Assembly: GCF_032854445.1 (NCBI RefSeq)
Contig: NC_088304.1
Span: 2,048,001-2,112,000, forward strand
Length of the DNA stretch: 64,000 bases
Source: Liolophura sinensis
Taxonomy: Eukaryota; Mollusca; Polyplacophora; Chitonida; Chitonidae
Direction: 5' to 3'
A program made the translations under genes and the position numbers. The notes beneath the pieces are model-generated. The model was not told the origin of the DNA, made no database searches, and worked only from the letters and a program-made list of their open reading frames with translations. Of this stretch, positions 14,801-22,073 are shown piece after piece (position 1 is the stretch's first letter; the number at the start of each line of letters is the position of its first letter).

Positions 14801-17800
14801 TGGTTGAGTTTGTCAGTGTCTCTGTGATCGTCAGTCGTAACATTATTCACTCCACTTTCACCTATAAAACTGCCCCCCGCCCCTTCTGTTCAGGAAAATA
14901 TGCTGGAATGTGGTAAGCTACAATTAAATGAAAGTATACCCTATTTCTTCAACCTTTTCAACCACCACTGCAACTAGTATTTTGAAATATTCTGAGAGAA
15001 GTATAGGGTGTAGAGAAATCTATTATTACATATCATTTTTGGTGTCATTTTTATAATAATTGTATGCCAAAATTTCACTGAAAAAGCTTCGGAGGTCGAG
15101 AAGTTTTTACAGTAAGTAAATGAATATCTTAACGGCAAGGATCGAATAGGCCTCTTGGACTTAAATCCACCCAGGGCCTTCATGTATGTATTATATATTG
15201 TATGTGTTACACCTTGTGCTGTACTTTATAATCGTGGTGAATAAGTTCAAACTTGATCCCACGTATCTTGACTGTTTCAGCCCACTGTGACAATGGCTTT
15301 TACCCCAACCTCCGTGATGAGGAAGATGCACTCTGACAAAGTGGAAGAGAAAGAGAAGCAGGCCCGAGGGGATACGCCTACTGGCAGTAACCAAGGTAAC
15401 CACTGCAGTCTGAGTCACTGATAAAATCAGCTGACACACAGCTTGGAGATGCTTGACTTTACAAGGGCCGTGTGATCGTGCCTGGTGTAATCTTATGAGC
15501 AAGATATAAGAGCTAATCCAAAAGCTAATCAAAACTAGACTGTTTAGATTCGGTGTGCTTTCTCTTACCACTATAAATTATTGAATAACATTATTTTTTT
15601 CTTTTTACCAGCTTTAACAGATTTTGGACTTTTCTTTGGTTTATCATTTATTAATATTCCCCATAACAGCAAAGATTGTGGGGAAGCATGTGTGTTTTGT
15701 GAACATCTAATGTAGCAGGTAGATTTGAAAATTGCAATTAAAGGTATCGGCAGCACCCATCTATGTAGCCATTTTGATTTTTGAAATTATGTGGTGTCCG
15801 TAACCTATTAAATGTCCTCGGACCCCTATTAGTTTTCCGTATGAGACATGGTTAACGATTAGTCCTGTAACTCACCCCCAAACATGCAGTGGCCAATAAG
15901 CATTGGTGCCTGCCTTGACCAGCGCGGGAGAGTCTTGACATGGGTTAACCATCAAAATCTGGACCTTCATGTATGCCAGCAGCTGGGAGGGGTACCTAGC
16001 AACTCTGAGGGAACCTCACTGGCAGCCTCATCACCACCTGACACCTTGTGTCTCATCTCAAATAATTTCAAACTGTTTCAATCTGTAAAACTCATACCTC
16101 CCCAAAGCTTAGACAATTTCCATTAATTCATTAATTTTTATGCATGCACCTGCACACCAAAAATGGCTGGCCGGCAGCGAAAGGACTTCACACCCAAATG
16201 TACACAAAATTACGTTCATAATTCCTCACAAATGGAAATGTTCATAAGGGCCTTGTTCCAAATAACTGCCATCTCACAGGTCTTGAGCATTTTAAACAGG
16301 AAAGCAAGTAACATTGTGTGGGACAGGTACATATACACCTACATGTATATCAATGCATGTGGTTGTTTGGTTCACAGGTTCCCCGTCTCACCAGCCTCAC
16401 CGGCACCTAGAGGACGATGCCCGGAGGTTAGAGAATGGTCTGGAATCCAGCTTAGGCCCAGGTGGTCCCTTCCAGAATATCCCTATGAGCATGGGCAATG
16501 GGTCCATGAAGGACCCTGAACTGACCAACACCTCCAACCTTCGCCATATGCCAGCTGTGAGCGGCATCTCTAGTGCTAGTCAACAGGTCAGTGGCTTTCT
16601 TCCTAGTTTGTGTAGGTTCTGGTAGGTTAGGGGCCACGTTCACAAAACTTACTCCTATTTCTTGTAACTTTTTTTCAATGTTGTCTTTGTTATAACGCTG
16701 CTAAGACCTCAGGATTTAAGACAAAAAATTTTGAAAAATTGATTTAAGACTATTTGTGAAAATGGACCCCCACACGATTGCATATAGAGATTCTTAGGTT
16801 TCAATCCCAAATTTCATATTTGCCATTTTTGGGTGGGCGTGTGAATGATCTAATGATTTTTTCACCACGCCCAAACTGTACCATGCCAATAAATACAAAC
16901 TTTCCTCTTGTCTCAGTACCTCCCAAACTATGCCACACCAAAAAATGCAAACCTTCCTCATGTTTCAGTACCCCCAAACTGTACCATGCCAATAAATGCA
17001 AACCTTCCTCATGTTTCAGTACCTCCCAAACTGTACCATGTCAATAAATACAAACCTCCCTCATGTTTCAGTATCTCCCAAACTGTACTATGTCAATAAA
17101 TACAAACCTTCCCCATGTTTCTGTACCTCCCAAACTGTACCATGCCAAAAAATACAAACCTTCCTCATGTTTCAGTATACCCAAAATGTACCATGCCAAT
17201 AAATACAATCCTCCCTCATGTTTCTGTACCTCCCAAACTGTACCATGCCAAAAAATACAAACCTTCCTCATGTTTCAGTATACCCAAAATGTACCATGCC
17301 AATAAATACAAACCTCCCTCATGTTTCTGTACCTCCCAAACTGTACCATGCCAATAAATGCAAACCTTCCTCATGTTTCAGTATCTCCCAAACTAAACCA
17401 TGCCAATAAATACAAACCTCCCTCATGTTTCTGTACCTCCCAAACTGTACCATGCCAATAAATACAAACCTTCCTCATGTTTCAGTATCTCCCAAACTGT
17501 ACCATGCCAATAAATACAAACCTCCCTCATGTTTCTGTACCTCCCAAACTGTACCATGCCAAAAAATACAAACCTTCCTCATGTTTCTGTATCTCCCAAA
17601 CTGTACCATAGCAGTAAATACAATCCTCCCTCATGTTTCAGTACCTCCCAAGCTGTACCATGCCGCCTGTAGGAAGTTTGGCTCACCAGCAACAGGTGGC
17701 CGCTGCGGCAGCCTTCAAGGCAACGCAGGAGAAACTGGCCAAGCAGGCACGTGCTGTGATTGGTCAGGGATCCATGCAGGCTCCGGTCTCCTTGTCCACT

Positions 17801-20800
17801 CTACCACTCAACTCTCAGAACCATGGCAGACCAATTGTCAAGGGTCAGTACCATAATAGATCATAAACCTGTAGGAATTTCTACAACTTTCATGTTAAGG
17901 GTTCAGTACCTAAAACTGTCGTCACACGGGGCAATTTATAAGTTGGTTAAAAATAGGATTATGTTTGGGCATCTTTCAACCAGAATTGATAAATGGCAAG
18001 TGAAACGATTGTTGGATTTGGAAACAATTTCTTTCCTTTTGTACTATAAATACCAGGAGCAAGCTGCGGATGGTTGTGGGTATCCCCAAGGCTTTGCCTG
18101 GTTTCCTCCCACCATAATGCTGGCCGCCATCGTGAAATACTCTTGACTACGGTGTAAAACGTCAATGAATTAAATAAATATGAATGCTAGGATGTGATAT
18201 CTGTTTCACTGTTCTCAGCTTAGCTTCTAGAAATACGCCGTTTCCATTGACTAGAAACTTGGTCTTTTAGAGTTTGCTGTCTTTAATATGTTAAAGGTGT
18301 ATGCTACAAAAATATGTTTCCTTAAATCCTGAAGTTACTCTAACTTTATTACTTAGTTATTCGTGTAGAATTATGACCATAATATCACAATAACACACCC
18401 GGTATGTCAACAGCAAGCCAGACTTCACTAATCACCATTTACGATTTGACTCCGTCGCACTCATCATCGTGTGAAAAAAAAACTCCTAGAAGTTTTAAGA
18501 GTGAACCATTTTTGTTTCAAGAATAAAGAGAAGGAACTGTAAGTAACTATAGTGAATGAAAGATTTTAATTTTTGGGAATCACATGATTTGAAAATGGCA
18601 GTATGTGAAGTTTAGTTGCTGTCTGGGTAGGCACATTGGCTATTGTGTGTTGAATGGGAAGTCATGGTCTTCAGTATTCACACATAATGCATGATTAGAT
18701 GTGCAAGCTGAACTAAGAACATTCCCGACCGTTCTCAGAGCTATATAAATACCTATACAATTGCTACATGGTGTAACCAAATATTGTTTGCAAAAGTTGT
18801 CTGTGTGGCTGTGCTGTGTGGCTTTGGACTCTCAACTTGTCTGTCTACTTGTCACTGAGTTCTAGTCCAGTTCATGTGAGCTTCCTCTCTTGGGAAGGTC
18901 TGGTATTTCTCGATTACCCCCCCCCCCCCCCTTCCACTTCTCCCCCCAAAGCAAGATACTGGTTGCTTTTGTATAAATGTAATATTCTTCAGTTGGAAAA
19001 AAACTGTGATCAAATGAATAAATAAATGTTTGTCTATAGGTCAGCCCGTGGCATCTACGATAACCACTCCAGCTTCCATGGGTATGCGTGGGGTGACGGT
19101 TGCAGGTAGCAAACCCGAGTCAAGCAGCCAACCCCAGCTCCCAGCCACCTCTCAGGTCAACCTGGACATGGCCAAACTGCTGGAACAACAACAACGACTT
19201 CAACAACAACAGCGCCAGCTTACACCGGGCACGTTGCCACGTAACATGGGCCCAGGATCAAACCCGTATAGTGTATCCCCACTCCCAGGGCGCATGCCCA
19301 TCCAGTCAGGCATGATGCCCCCACCGGTCAACGTGCCCCCTAACCCTCTCCTTGTGCAGCAGCTGATGCAGGGTGGGGTGAACCCAGCAGCTAGAGGCAA
19401 TAGTAAGTAGGAGCAAATAGTGTGGATTGTTTTGTATGCATTCTACCTACGGAATAAGATCTTGAGCAGAATTTTTTTGAGATATTCGTACAGGGAATAT
19501 AACTTTGATACCTATTTTATGCTAATGGTAGAACTCATTTTTTGAAGTTGTCCAACATGCTGGGTATGCTTTCGGTTTGAATGTGTTGGTATTGTAAACA
19601 CAGGCTTCAGAAACATTGTTGACCTTTCTCTTGTTATGGGCCAATCAGGAATTAAACTCCTTACAGTTGACTTAGATGGTTCTTGTTGCTGATATAAAAA
19701 TCCTGTTGTGTGAAGAGCGTGTGGGTCTGGTGGAATATCCAGGAATCCAAAATTGCATACTACGTTTTCAACTTATTACTTCACAAAAAGGCCTGCTTTT
19801 TACATTCTTGTAGCTGGGTTTAATTTTTTCGCTTGAAGTTGGCCAAAGTCAATACATTCCTGTTCAGAGAAACTAATCTTTTGCTTTTAATATTGATGTG
19901 AGAAAATGAGACACTGCACATTGTATGCAAACCGAAGCTCGAAACGCAGGAGGTCAATCACACATTTTGAACTGGCCTATGAGGCCTCACTGCTCGTGCT
20001 CTTGTGTATGATCTGCAAATAATGTGGCATGGGGCTGTTATCAAGAGTCTTTAACTTTATGATGGCCCGAGATATTTACAATAGACTAAAGTATTTACCT
20101 TACGCTGGATTCTCAAAGCATGTCCTGACCATACGTGAGAAGGTCTATTAGCAAGCTGCAGTGGTCATGGGTTTCCCTTTCTCCTTTCACCATTGTGCTG
20201 CCCTATGTTATATAAATGAAATACGTCTTGAATATGGTGTAAAACACAAATCAATCAGATAAATAATAAATAATAAATCAAAGCTTGTCAGAAGTCTCAA
20301 GCTACATAGATCCACGATAAAGCGGCTACACTACAACAGTCTTTATTATCTGTAACCCTATAATTGTCCCGGGATTGGAAATAATCCAGGGCACGTACAT
20401 TGTACTCTCTAATCGACTTATGTTCACTTCGTTTTGTTCCAGGCAGTACCATGAACCAGATTAACCAGTTAAACCAACTTAACCAGTTAAACCAACTCAA
20501 CCAGTTAAACCAGCTCAACCAATTTGCAGTGCTTACGGCCCAGCAGCGATCAGTGGACCCGAGACTCCAGGTCAGGGGAGGCTACCCAGGCAACATCCTG
20601 ACACCTCGGAGCCCCGTGCCCCCATCAGCTGTCAACCCTGCTCTAGGTCGAGCTCTATCCCCTAACATCCAGGCACAGACATTAGGTGAGGAAAAATGGC
20701 CTGAACTAAATGGCTTCCATAAAGACACCTGTCCATGGTTACAACTGTAAACATAATGATGTATCATACCTAATAGTCAGAGGGAGAGTCCTCATGGGCT

Positions 20801-21832
20801 CAGATTGTTGAGATGCTTGCTCACTGCATCTGTAGGGCGCATGACTCACAAGCTCTTGTTGTTTTGGCTGTAACTTCATGTCAGGAAGCTGCTCTGGTAT
20901 CAGAAGGTCGGTGCTGTTACTCCAGGCCACCCAGTTACTTCTACCCATACGTTGGACTCCTGTCCAGGGGTAGAAATGTTTGAAAAAAATTTCCTCCTGG
21001 TGGGAGGTGATAGTAAAATCTGTTTTCTGCAGGTGTCACCAATTTTAGTCTAAACTACTTTTGTATGAATGAGAATCATGCTCAGTGTTGTGAAAATACA
21101 TTAGAGACCTTTATGTTGAAGATCCGTAAAAGCAGAAACATCTTGCAAAAAAAGCATCAAACTATATTTATCAATAATAGTGTTATTTAATACCAATATT
21201 CCTCTGCATATCTTTTTCTTTCACCCAGGCTTTCAAGGGATATTAATTTAGATCTGCATGTTCTCCAGTTTCCTTGATTCCGGTGTCTCTAGCAGTACGT
21301 GAGAAGGTCTGTCAGCTACCTGCGGCTGGTCGGTTTCCTCCCACCGTAATGGTGCCCATGTTGCATAAGTGAAATATTCTTGAGTATGGTGTAAAACACC
21401 AATCAGATAAATCAAATTCAGGTTGATCATTGCTTTACAAGCAGTAACTTTTGAAATATGTTCAGATTTTGATCAAATTTTATGCGCCTCATAAATCAAG
21501 TGCTAATATCAGCTTGCTCCATGCCTGGGGTTTGCATATATAAGGTGGGATATTAATTCTCAGAATGTGCTTGTTTTGCTCCAGGTTTGAATGGGCCAAT
21601 GTCCCCTGGGGCGTTCCCACCCAACCTACAGTTTCCAGGGGCTGGGATTCCTCACGCCAGCCTGAATGGGAACAACAATCCCCTTGGTAAAGTCGAGGAC
21701 GTGGCCTCACACAACCTGGCCAAGTGGTTCGGGATGGAGGTGTTCAGAAACCAGCTTCCCGGCATGCCTCCCATACCTCATCAGGGCAAGAAAGTGCTGA
21801 CGGTGGACGAGATTGAGCGCAGCCAGCATTGA
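183..21832 (+). CDS. EIF4ENIF1: EIF4ENIF1 / 4E-T, eIF4E transporter (3' 17 exons; 5' end outside window)
   Basis: Exons: 183-368, 1742-1932, 2741-2879, 6171-6375, 6943-7061, 7489-7747, 9087-9188, 9964-10372, 10675-10835, 11336-11484, 12202-12307, 15281-15395, 16378-16586, 17642-17843, 19040-19402, 20443-20685, 21585-21832. 4E-T is a disordered P-body scaffold that binds eIF4E and promotes translational repression and mRNA decay. Seen here: the DDX6-binding IEL segment (SQTDTIELRGFD), the FDF segment (LFDFNEFFNIE), GSRFCQWF (vertebrate SRFSRWF), LAAFNKLLTLM, FTPTSVMRKM, and the C-terminal LSM14-binding block NLAKWFGMEV...VDEIE. Splice phases match throughout, except that exons 4-6 need three one-base frame changes. 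About 1,135 codons are present, longer than the matching human part because of P/Q-rich exons 8-16. The N-terminal eIF4E-binding motif must lie upstream. Identification by remembered family sequence, not by search. Confidence 0.93.
322..1290 (+). repeat. 53-bp minisatellite carrying the 4E-T exon end and 5' splice site (18 junction copies)
   Basis: Unit = last ~46 exonic bases plus GTAGGT. Donor starts at 369, 420, 473, 526, 577, 630, 683, 736, 789, 842, 895, 948, 1001, 1054, 1107, 1160, 1212 and 1265; 53-bp spacing except two 51-bp steps and one of 52. Most read CAG|GTAGGT; a second unit type reads (A)CGG or TGG|GTAGGT. The first unit is coding. Confidence 0.95.
1291..1741. other. Rest of 4E-T intron 1
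   Basis: Unique, A+T-rich; nothing recognised beyond the acceptor at 1741. Confidence 0.6.
1742..1932 (+). CDS. EIF4ENIF1: 4E-T exon 2 (FDF motif)
   Basis: Acceptor CCTCAG ends at 1741, donor GTAAGT at 1933. Encodes GICVTDRNGSLETNESS through SSLFDFNEFFNIENIPGLG; the FDFNEFF block matches the FDF element of the Cup-homology region that contacts DDX6. Phase 1 to 0, consistent with both neighbours. Confidence 0.93.
2211..2570 (+). mobile_element. tRNA-headed SINE (family A) nested in an older family-A tail
   Basis: Inner copy 2257-2536: tRNA-like head GTGGCTCAGTCGGTTAGCGC with B-box-like GAGTTCAAGTCC, body TTTCCCCCGGGCTGTGCCC, tail GCGTAAAACACCAATCAAAT. Flanked by TAAATATTCTTG at 2245-2256 and 2525-2536, a 12-bp target-site duplication that splits an older tail (2211-2256, 2537-2570). 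Confidence 0.9.
2741..2879 (+). CDS. EIF4ENIF1: 4E-T exon 3 (SRFxxWF block)
   Basis: Acceptor CTTCAG, donor GTGAGT. Encodes DGPSPESEIRHVGSRFCQWF and a Ser/Arg-rich tail ending EEFPYLN. SRFCQWF corresponds to vertebrate SRFSRWF. 46 codons plus one base. Confidence 0.92.
3272..3398 (+). mobile_element. Degenerate family-A SINE tail
   Basis: GGGTTCCCACGAG...CCCCATGATGCTGACTG...GTGTAAAACACCAATTAAA; lacks the head. Confidence 0.7.
3398..5999. mobile_element. Two tandem ~1.3-kb copies of an unclassified repeat element
   Basis: Copy 1 begins CTAGAATGGATCTGCGAAT at 3398, copy 2 at 4709. They are closely similar through GTCGGTGAAAAAAAAATAATAA at each end. No coding potential; no terminal inverted repeats seen. 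Copy spacing is 1,311 bp. Non-autonomous element or segmental duplication within 4E-T intron 3. Confidence 0.85.
5990..6125. repeat. Two 67-bp tail units with a GATCCCGTTC hairpin
   Basis: Each unit: AATAATAATAAG, A-rich spacer, then ATCCCGTTC-GGGA-GAACGGGAT (9-bp stem, 4-nt loop) or a near-identical 12-bp stem in the second. GAACGGGA begins at 6043 and 6110. Attached to the end of the 1.3-kb element. Confidence 0.85.
6171..6375 (+). CDS. EIF4ENIF1: 4E-T exon 4, contains an apparent frameshift
   Basis: Acceptor TTTTCAG, donor GTGAGT. The first half reads ELISGNRSPMVPSPHS...FSPIPGHEERG, matching the vertebrate FAPIP context. The second half matches the family only in the +1 frame (MISALIANNNVPNAEKSNHS, like LLSSLSANKEKLKESSHS). 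A run of six C at 6271-6276 lies where the frame must change. Only the shifted frame joins exon 5 through the best acceptor. Confidence 0.8.
6376..6942. other. 4E-T intron 4 (and intron 5, 7062-7488)
   Basis: Unique intronic sequence; I see no repeats or other genes in either. Confidence 0.6.
6943..7061 (+). CDS. EIF4ENIF1: 4E-T exon 5, contains an apparent frameshift
   Basis: Acceptor CCCTTAG, donor GTAAGT at 7062. Starts TTSSPLSASDAEAQLKALIF, matching vertebrate LSVEEVEAGLKGLK. The end matches the family (ERSTPGMSPLT) only after losing one base of register between about 7000 and 7033, and only that frame splices in phase to exon 6. Confidence 0.78.
7489..7747 (+). CDS. EIF4ENIF1: 4E-T exon 6, contains an in-frame stop plus frame change
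   Basis: Acceptor TTGACAG, donor GTAAGT at 7748. Reads VPMKAKTVAELEADMRPLTL...SGPAA then TAG at 7590-7592. After a one-base change the conserved TTPKEWDQGETGDDLAAFNK continues (vertebrate GDMTAFNKLVSTMKAS). Conserved protein on both sides of the stop argues for a sequence error or recent lesion rather than a true terminus. Confidence 0.8.
7851..8035. mobile_element. MITE-like family M copy
   Basis: Left TAAATCTTCAGCATTTTCAC, right GCGAAAAGGTTGAGAAATTA. Interior AAGCATATTCTGATGG...TTTGTCTCCAAAATC is shared with 48581-48800. Confidence 0.65.
8464..9051. mobile_element. Possible ~590-bp inverted-repeat element
   Basis: Left AGTTAAAGGGGTAGAAAATT and right complement CTTAAAGGAGAACAAAACTT match at most positions over about 20 bp. 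Non-coding interior. Ends just before the polypyrimidine tract of 4E-T exon 7. Confidence 0.4.
9087..9188 (+). CDS. EIF4ENIF1: 4E-T exon 7
   Basis: Acceptor TTGTGCAG, donor GTGAGG. 34 codons, phase 0 to 0: PMPMRADNRPVSPLHMAQPP then KQMISTAAKDEFLQ. Intact frame. Confidence 0.88.
9189..9963. other. 4E-T intron 7
   Basis: Unique apart from a C tract at about 9390-9401. No genes seen. Confidence 0.6.
9964..10372 (+). CDS. EIF4ENIF1: 4E-T exon 8 (P/Q-rich)
   Basis: Acceptor after a T-rich tract (TTTTTTTCTTCAG), donor GTAAGT. Begins AILRNKEKQRLLQQQAQIRY, a short charged/Gln helix, then about 100 residues rich in Pro, Gln, Ser and Met, ending TPRIQSPI. Low-complexity prion-like composition fits a P-body scaffold. 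The sequence is open on both strands because of its composition; splice phase fixes the plus strand. Confidence 0.88.
10675..10835 (+). CDS. EIF4ENIF1: 4E-T exon 9 (LSAPSPVH repeats)
   Basis: Acceptor ATTTCAG, donor GTAAGT. MFSQQPPRH then three copies of LSAPSPVH separated by PAQ and GVQ: a short in-frame coding repeat of 33 bases. Phase 1 to 0. Confidence 0.87.
10836..12201. other. 4E-T introns 9 and 10 (flanking exon 10)
   Basis: Intron 9 has a possible old SINE-like piece at 10850-10980 (GGCTGAGAGGTTAAGATGCA ... ATAAATAAAG). Intron 10 appears unique. Confidence 0.45.
11336..11484 (+). CDS. EIF4ENIF1: 4E-T exon 10
   Basis: Acceptor TGTTGCAG, donor GTAAGC. TSNSIRPPVVPRVPSPQEL then IAHTQAIMQNALIKKQLEDQ and KERFMRKQHDG; the second half is a predicted charged helix. 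Phase 0 to 2. Confidence 0.88.
12202..12307 (+). CDS. EIF4ENIF1: 4E-T exon 11
   Basis: Acceptor TTCACAG, donor GTAAGA. 35 codons, Met/Pro/Ser rich: SKSPNPMMMVPSQKLPTGMS then LSPNPISLQSPTASK. Phase 2 to 0. The 107-bp array starts about 160 bp downstream. Confidence 0.87.
12470..14870. repeat. 107-bp minisatellite, about 22-23 copies, 4E-T intron
   Basis: Core GTCTGCGTCACATGTGGTTA recurs every 107 bp (12492, 12599, 12706 ...). Some units lack about 14 bp (CCCATAAAACTGAC region). Copies are highly similar, suggesting recent expansion or homogenisation. Starts about 160 bp after exon 11 and does not include its splice site. Confidence 0.95.
14941..15120. mobile_element. MITE-like family M copy (diverged)
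   Basis: Left ATTTCTTCAACCTTTTCAAC; right GGAGGTCGAGAAGTTTTTAC. The interior is similar to the reverse complement of 60301-60518 (e.g. ATTTTGAAATATTCTGAGAG). Confidence 0.55.
15281..15395 (+). CDS. EIF4ENIF1: 4E-T exon 12 (FTPTSVxRKM motif)
   Basis: Acceptor TGTTTCAG, donor GTAACC. PTVTMAFTPTSVMRKMHSDK then a charged Lys/Glu stretch. FTPTSV-RKM is conserved in vertebrate 4E-T (FTPTSVIRKM), a region linked to PAT1-type partners. Confidence 0.92.
15396..16377. other. 4E-T intron 12
   Basis: Unique; no repeat or gene recognised. Confidence 0.6.
16378..16586 (+). CDS. EIF4ENIF1: 4E-T exon 13
   Basis: Acceptor TTCACAG, donor GTCAGT. 69 codons plus two bases, phase 1 to 0: GSPSHQPHRHLEDDARRLEN through HMPAVSGISSASQQ. 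No domain recognised; disordered composition. Confidence 0.86.
16866..17660 (+). repeat. 52-bp minisatellite carrying the exon-14 3' splice site (about 15 copies)
   Basis: Unit CATGTTTCAG|TACCTCCCAA... repeats every 51-52 bp from the acceptor-like AG at 16916 to the real acceptor at 17641 (16968, 17019, 17071 ...). About half the copies read CTG instead of CAG at the junction. The last unit encodes YLPSCTMP. Confidence 0.95.
17642..17843 (+). CDS. EIF4ENIF1: 4E-T exon 14 (starts inside a 52-bp repeat unit)
   Basis: Acceptor TGTTTCAG at 17641, donor GTCAGT. The first residues, YLPSCTMP, are encoded by the last copy of the upstream 52-bp array. They are followed by PVGSLAHQQQVAAAAAFKAT and QEKLAKQARAVIGQGSMQ, an Ala/Gln/Lys helix. 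Phase 0 in, phase 1 out, matching neighbours. Confidence 0.87.
17844..19039. other. 4E-T intron 14
   Basis: Contains the SINE at 18055-18180 and a C tract at about 18920-18932; otherwise unique. Confidence 0.6.
18055..18180 (+). mobile_element. Truncated family-A SINE
   Basis: GCTGCGGATGGTTGTGGGT..., CACCATAATGCTGGCCGCCA, GTGTAAAACGTCAATGAATT. Body and tail only. Confidence 0.85.
19040..19402 (+). CDS. EIF4ENIF1: 4E-T exon 15 (Q-rich)
   Basis: Acceptor TCTATAG, donor GTAAGT. GQPVASTITTPASMGMRGVT..., then VNLDMAKLLEQQQRLQQQQR (Gln-rich helix) and a Pro/Met/Gly-rich end LLVQQLMQGGVNPAARGN. The last block resembles the VQRMLAQGVHP segment of vertebrate 4E-T. Confidence 0.9.
19403..20442. other. 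4E-T intron 15 (and intron 16, 20686-21584)
   Basis: SINE tails at 20120-20275 and 21285-21420; a possible unclassified repeat at 20790-20965. No other genes. Confidence 0.55.
20120..20275 (+). mobile_element. Truncated family-A SINE
   Basis: GTGAGAAGGTCTATTAGCAA..., CATGGGTTTCCC, GGTGTAAAACACAAATCAAT, then ATAA repeats. Confidence 0.8.
20443..20685 (+). CDS. EIF4ENIF1: 4E-T exon 16 (NQL tripeptide repeat)
   Basis: Acceptor TTGTTCCAG, donor GTGAGG. Opens with eight tandem Asn-Gln-(Leu/Ile/Phe) tripeptides (9-bp units), then AVLTAQQRSVDPRLQVRGG and LTPRSPVPPSAVNPALGR. Phase 1 to 1. Confidence 0.9.
21285..21420 (+). mobile_element. Truncated family-A SINE
   Basis: TACGTGAGAAGGTCTGTCAG..., TCCCACCGTAATGGTG, GGTGTAAAACACCAATCAGA. 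Confidence 0.85.
21585..21832 (+). CDS. EIF4ENIF1: 4E-T last coding exon (LSM14-binding C-terminus), stop TGA
   Basis: Acceptor GCTCCAG at 21584. Encodes GLNGPMSPGAFPPNLQFPG... then HNLAKWFGMEVFRNQLPGMP and VLTVDEIERSQH, stop at 21830-21832. The block matches vertebrate GLAKWFGSDVLQQPLPSMP...VISVDELE, the peptide bound by the LSM14 LSm domain. Confidence 0.94.
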
Positions 21833-22067
21833 CTGACATCCCCGGGAGTGCAGGTGCTTGTCCACTAGCTGTGCTTTGAATCTGCGACTCATTCGCTAGG
21901 CACCGAAAACATTGATCTTGATCCTCACGGCTTCTGCAGTTTTGGTGTTGCCAGGAAGTTTGGATGGTTTTAGCTTTTTTCTAGAAACTGTAAGAGCAGC
22001 TGCGATGTTGCCAGATTTTGGGCAAAATGTTGCGTGGAAGGACTCAGTCCACGGTTGAATATTGCTT

Positions 22068-22073
22068 AATAAA
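22068..22073 (+). terminator. Candidate proximal poly(A) signal AATAAA (4E-T)
   Basis: First AATAAA after the 4E-T stop, about 236 bp downstream. Not proven to be used. Confidence 0.35.

Noticed and set aside
12470-14870. CRISPR-like regular spacing
   Set aside because: Whole 107-bp unit repeats without unique spacers, in an intron of a eukaryotic gene.
16778-17409. Overlapping plus-strand ORFs reading NCTMPINTNLPHVSVPPK
   Set aside because: Arise from the 52-bp array; intronic by phase, only the final unit is exon.
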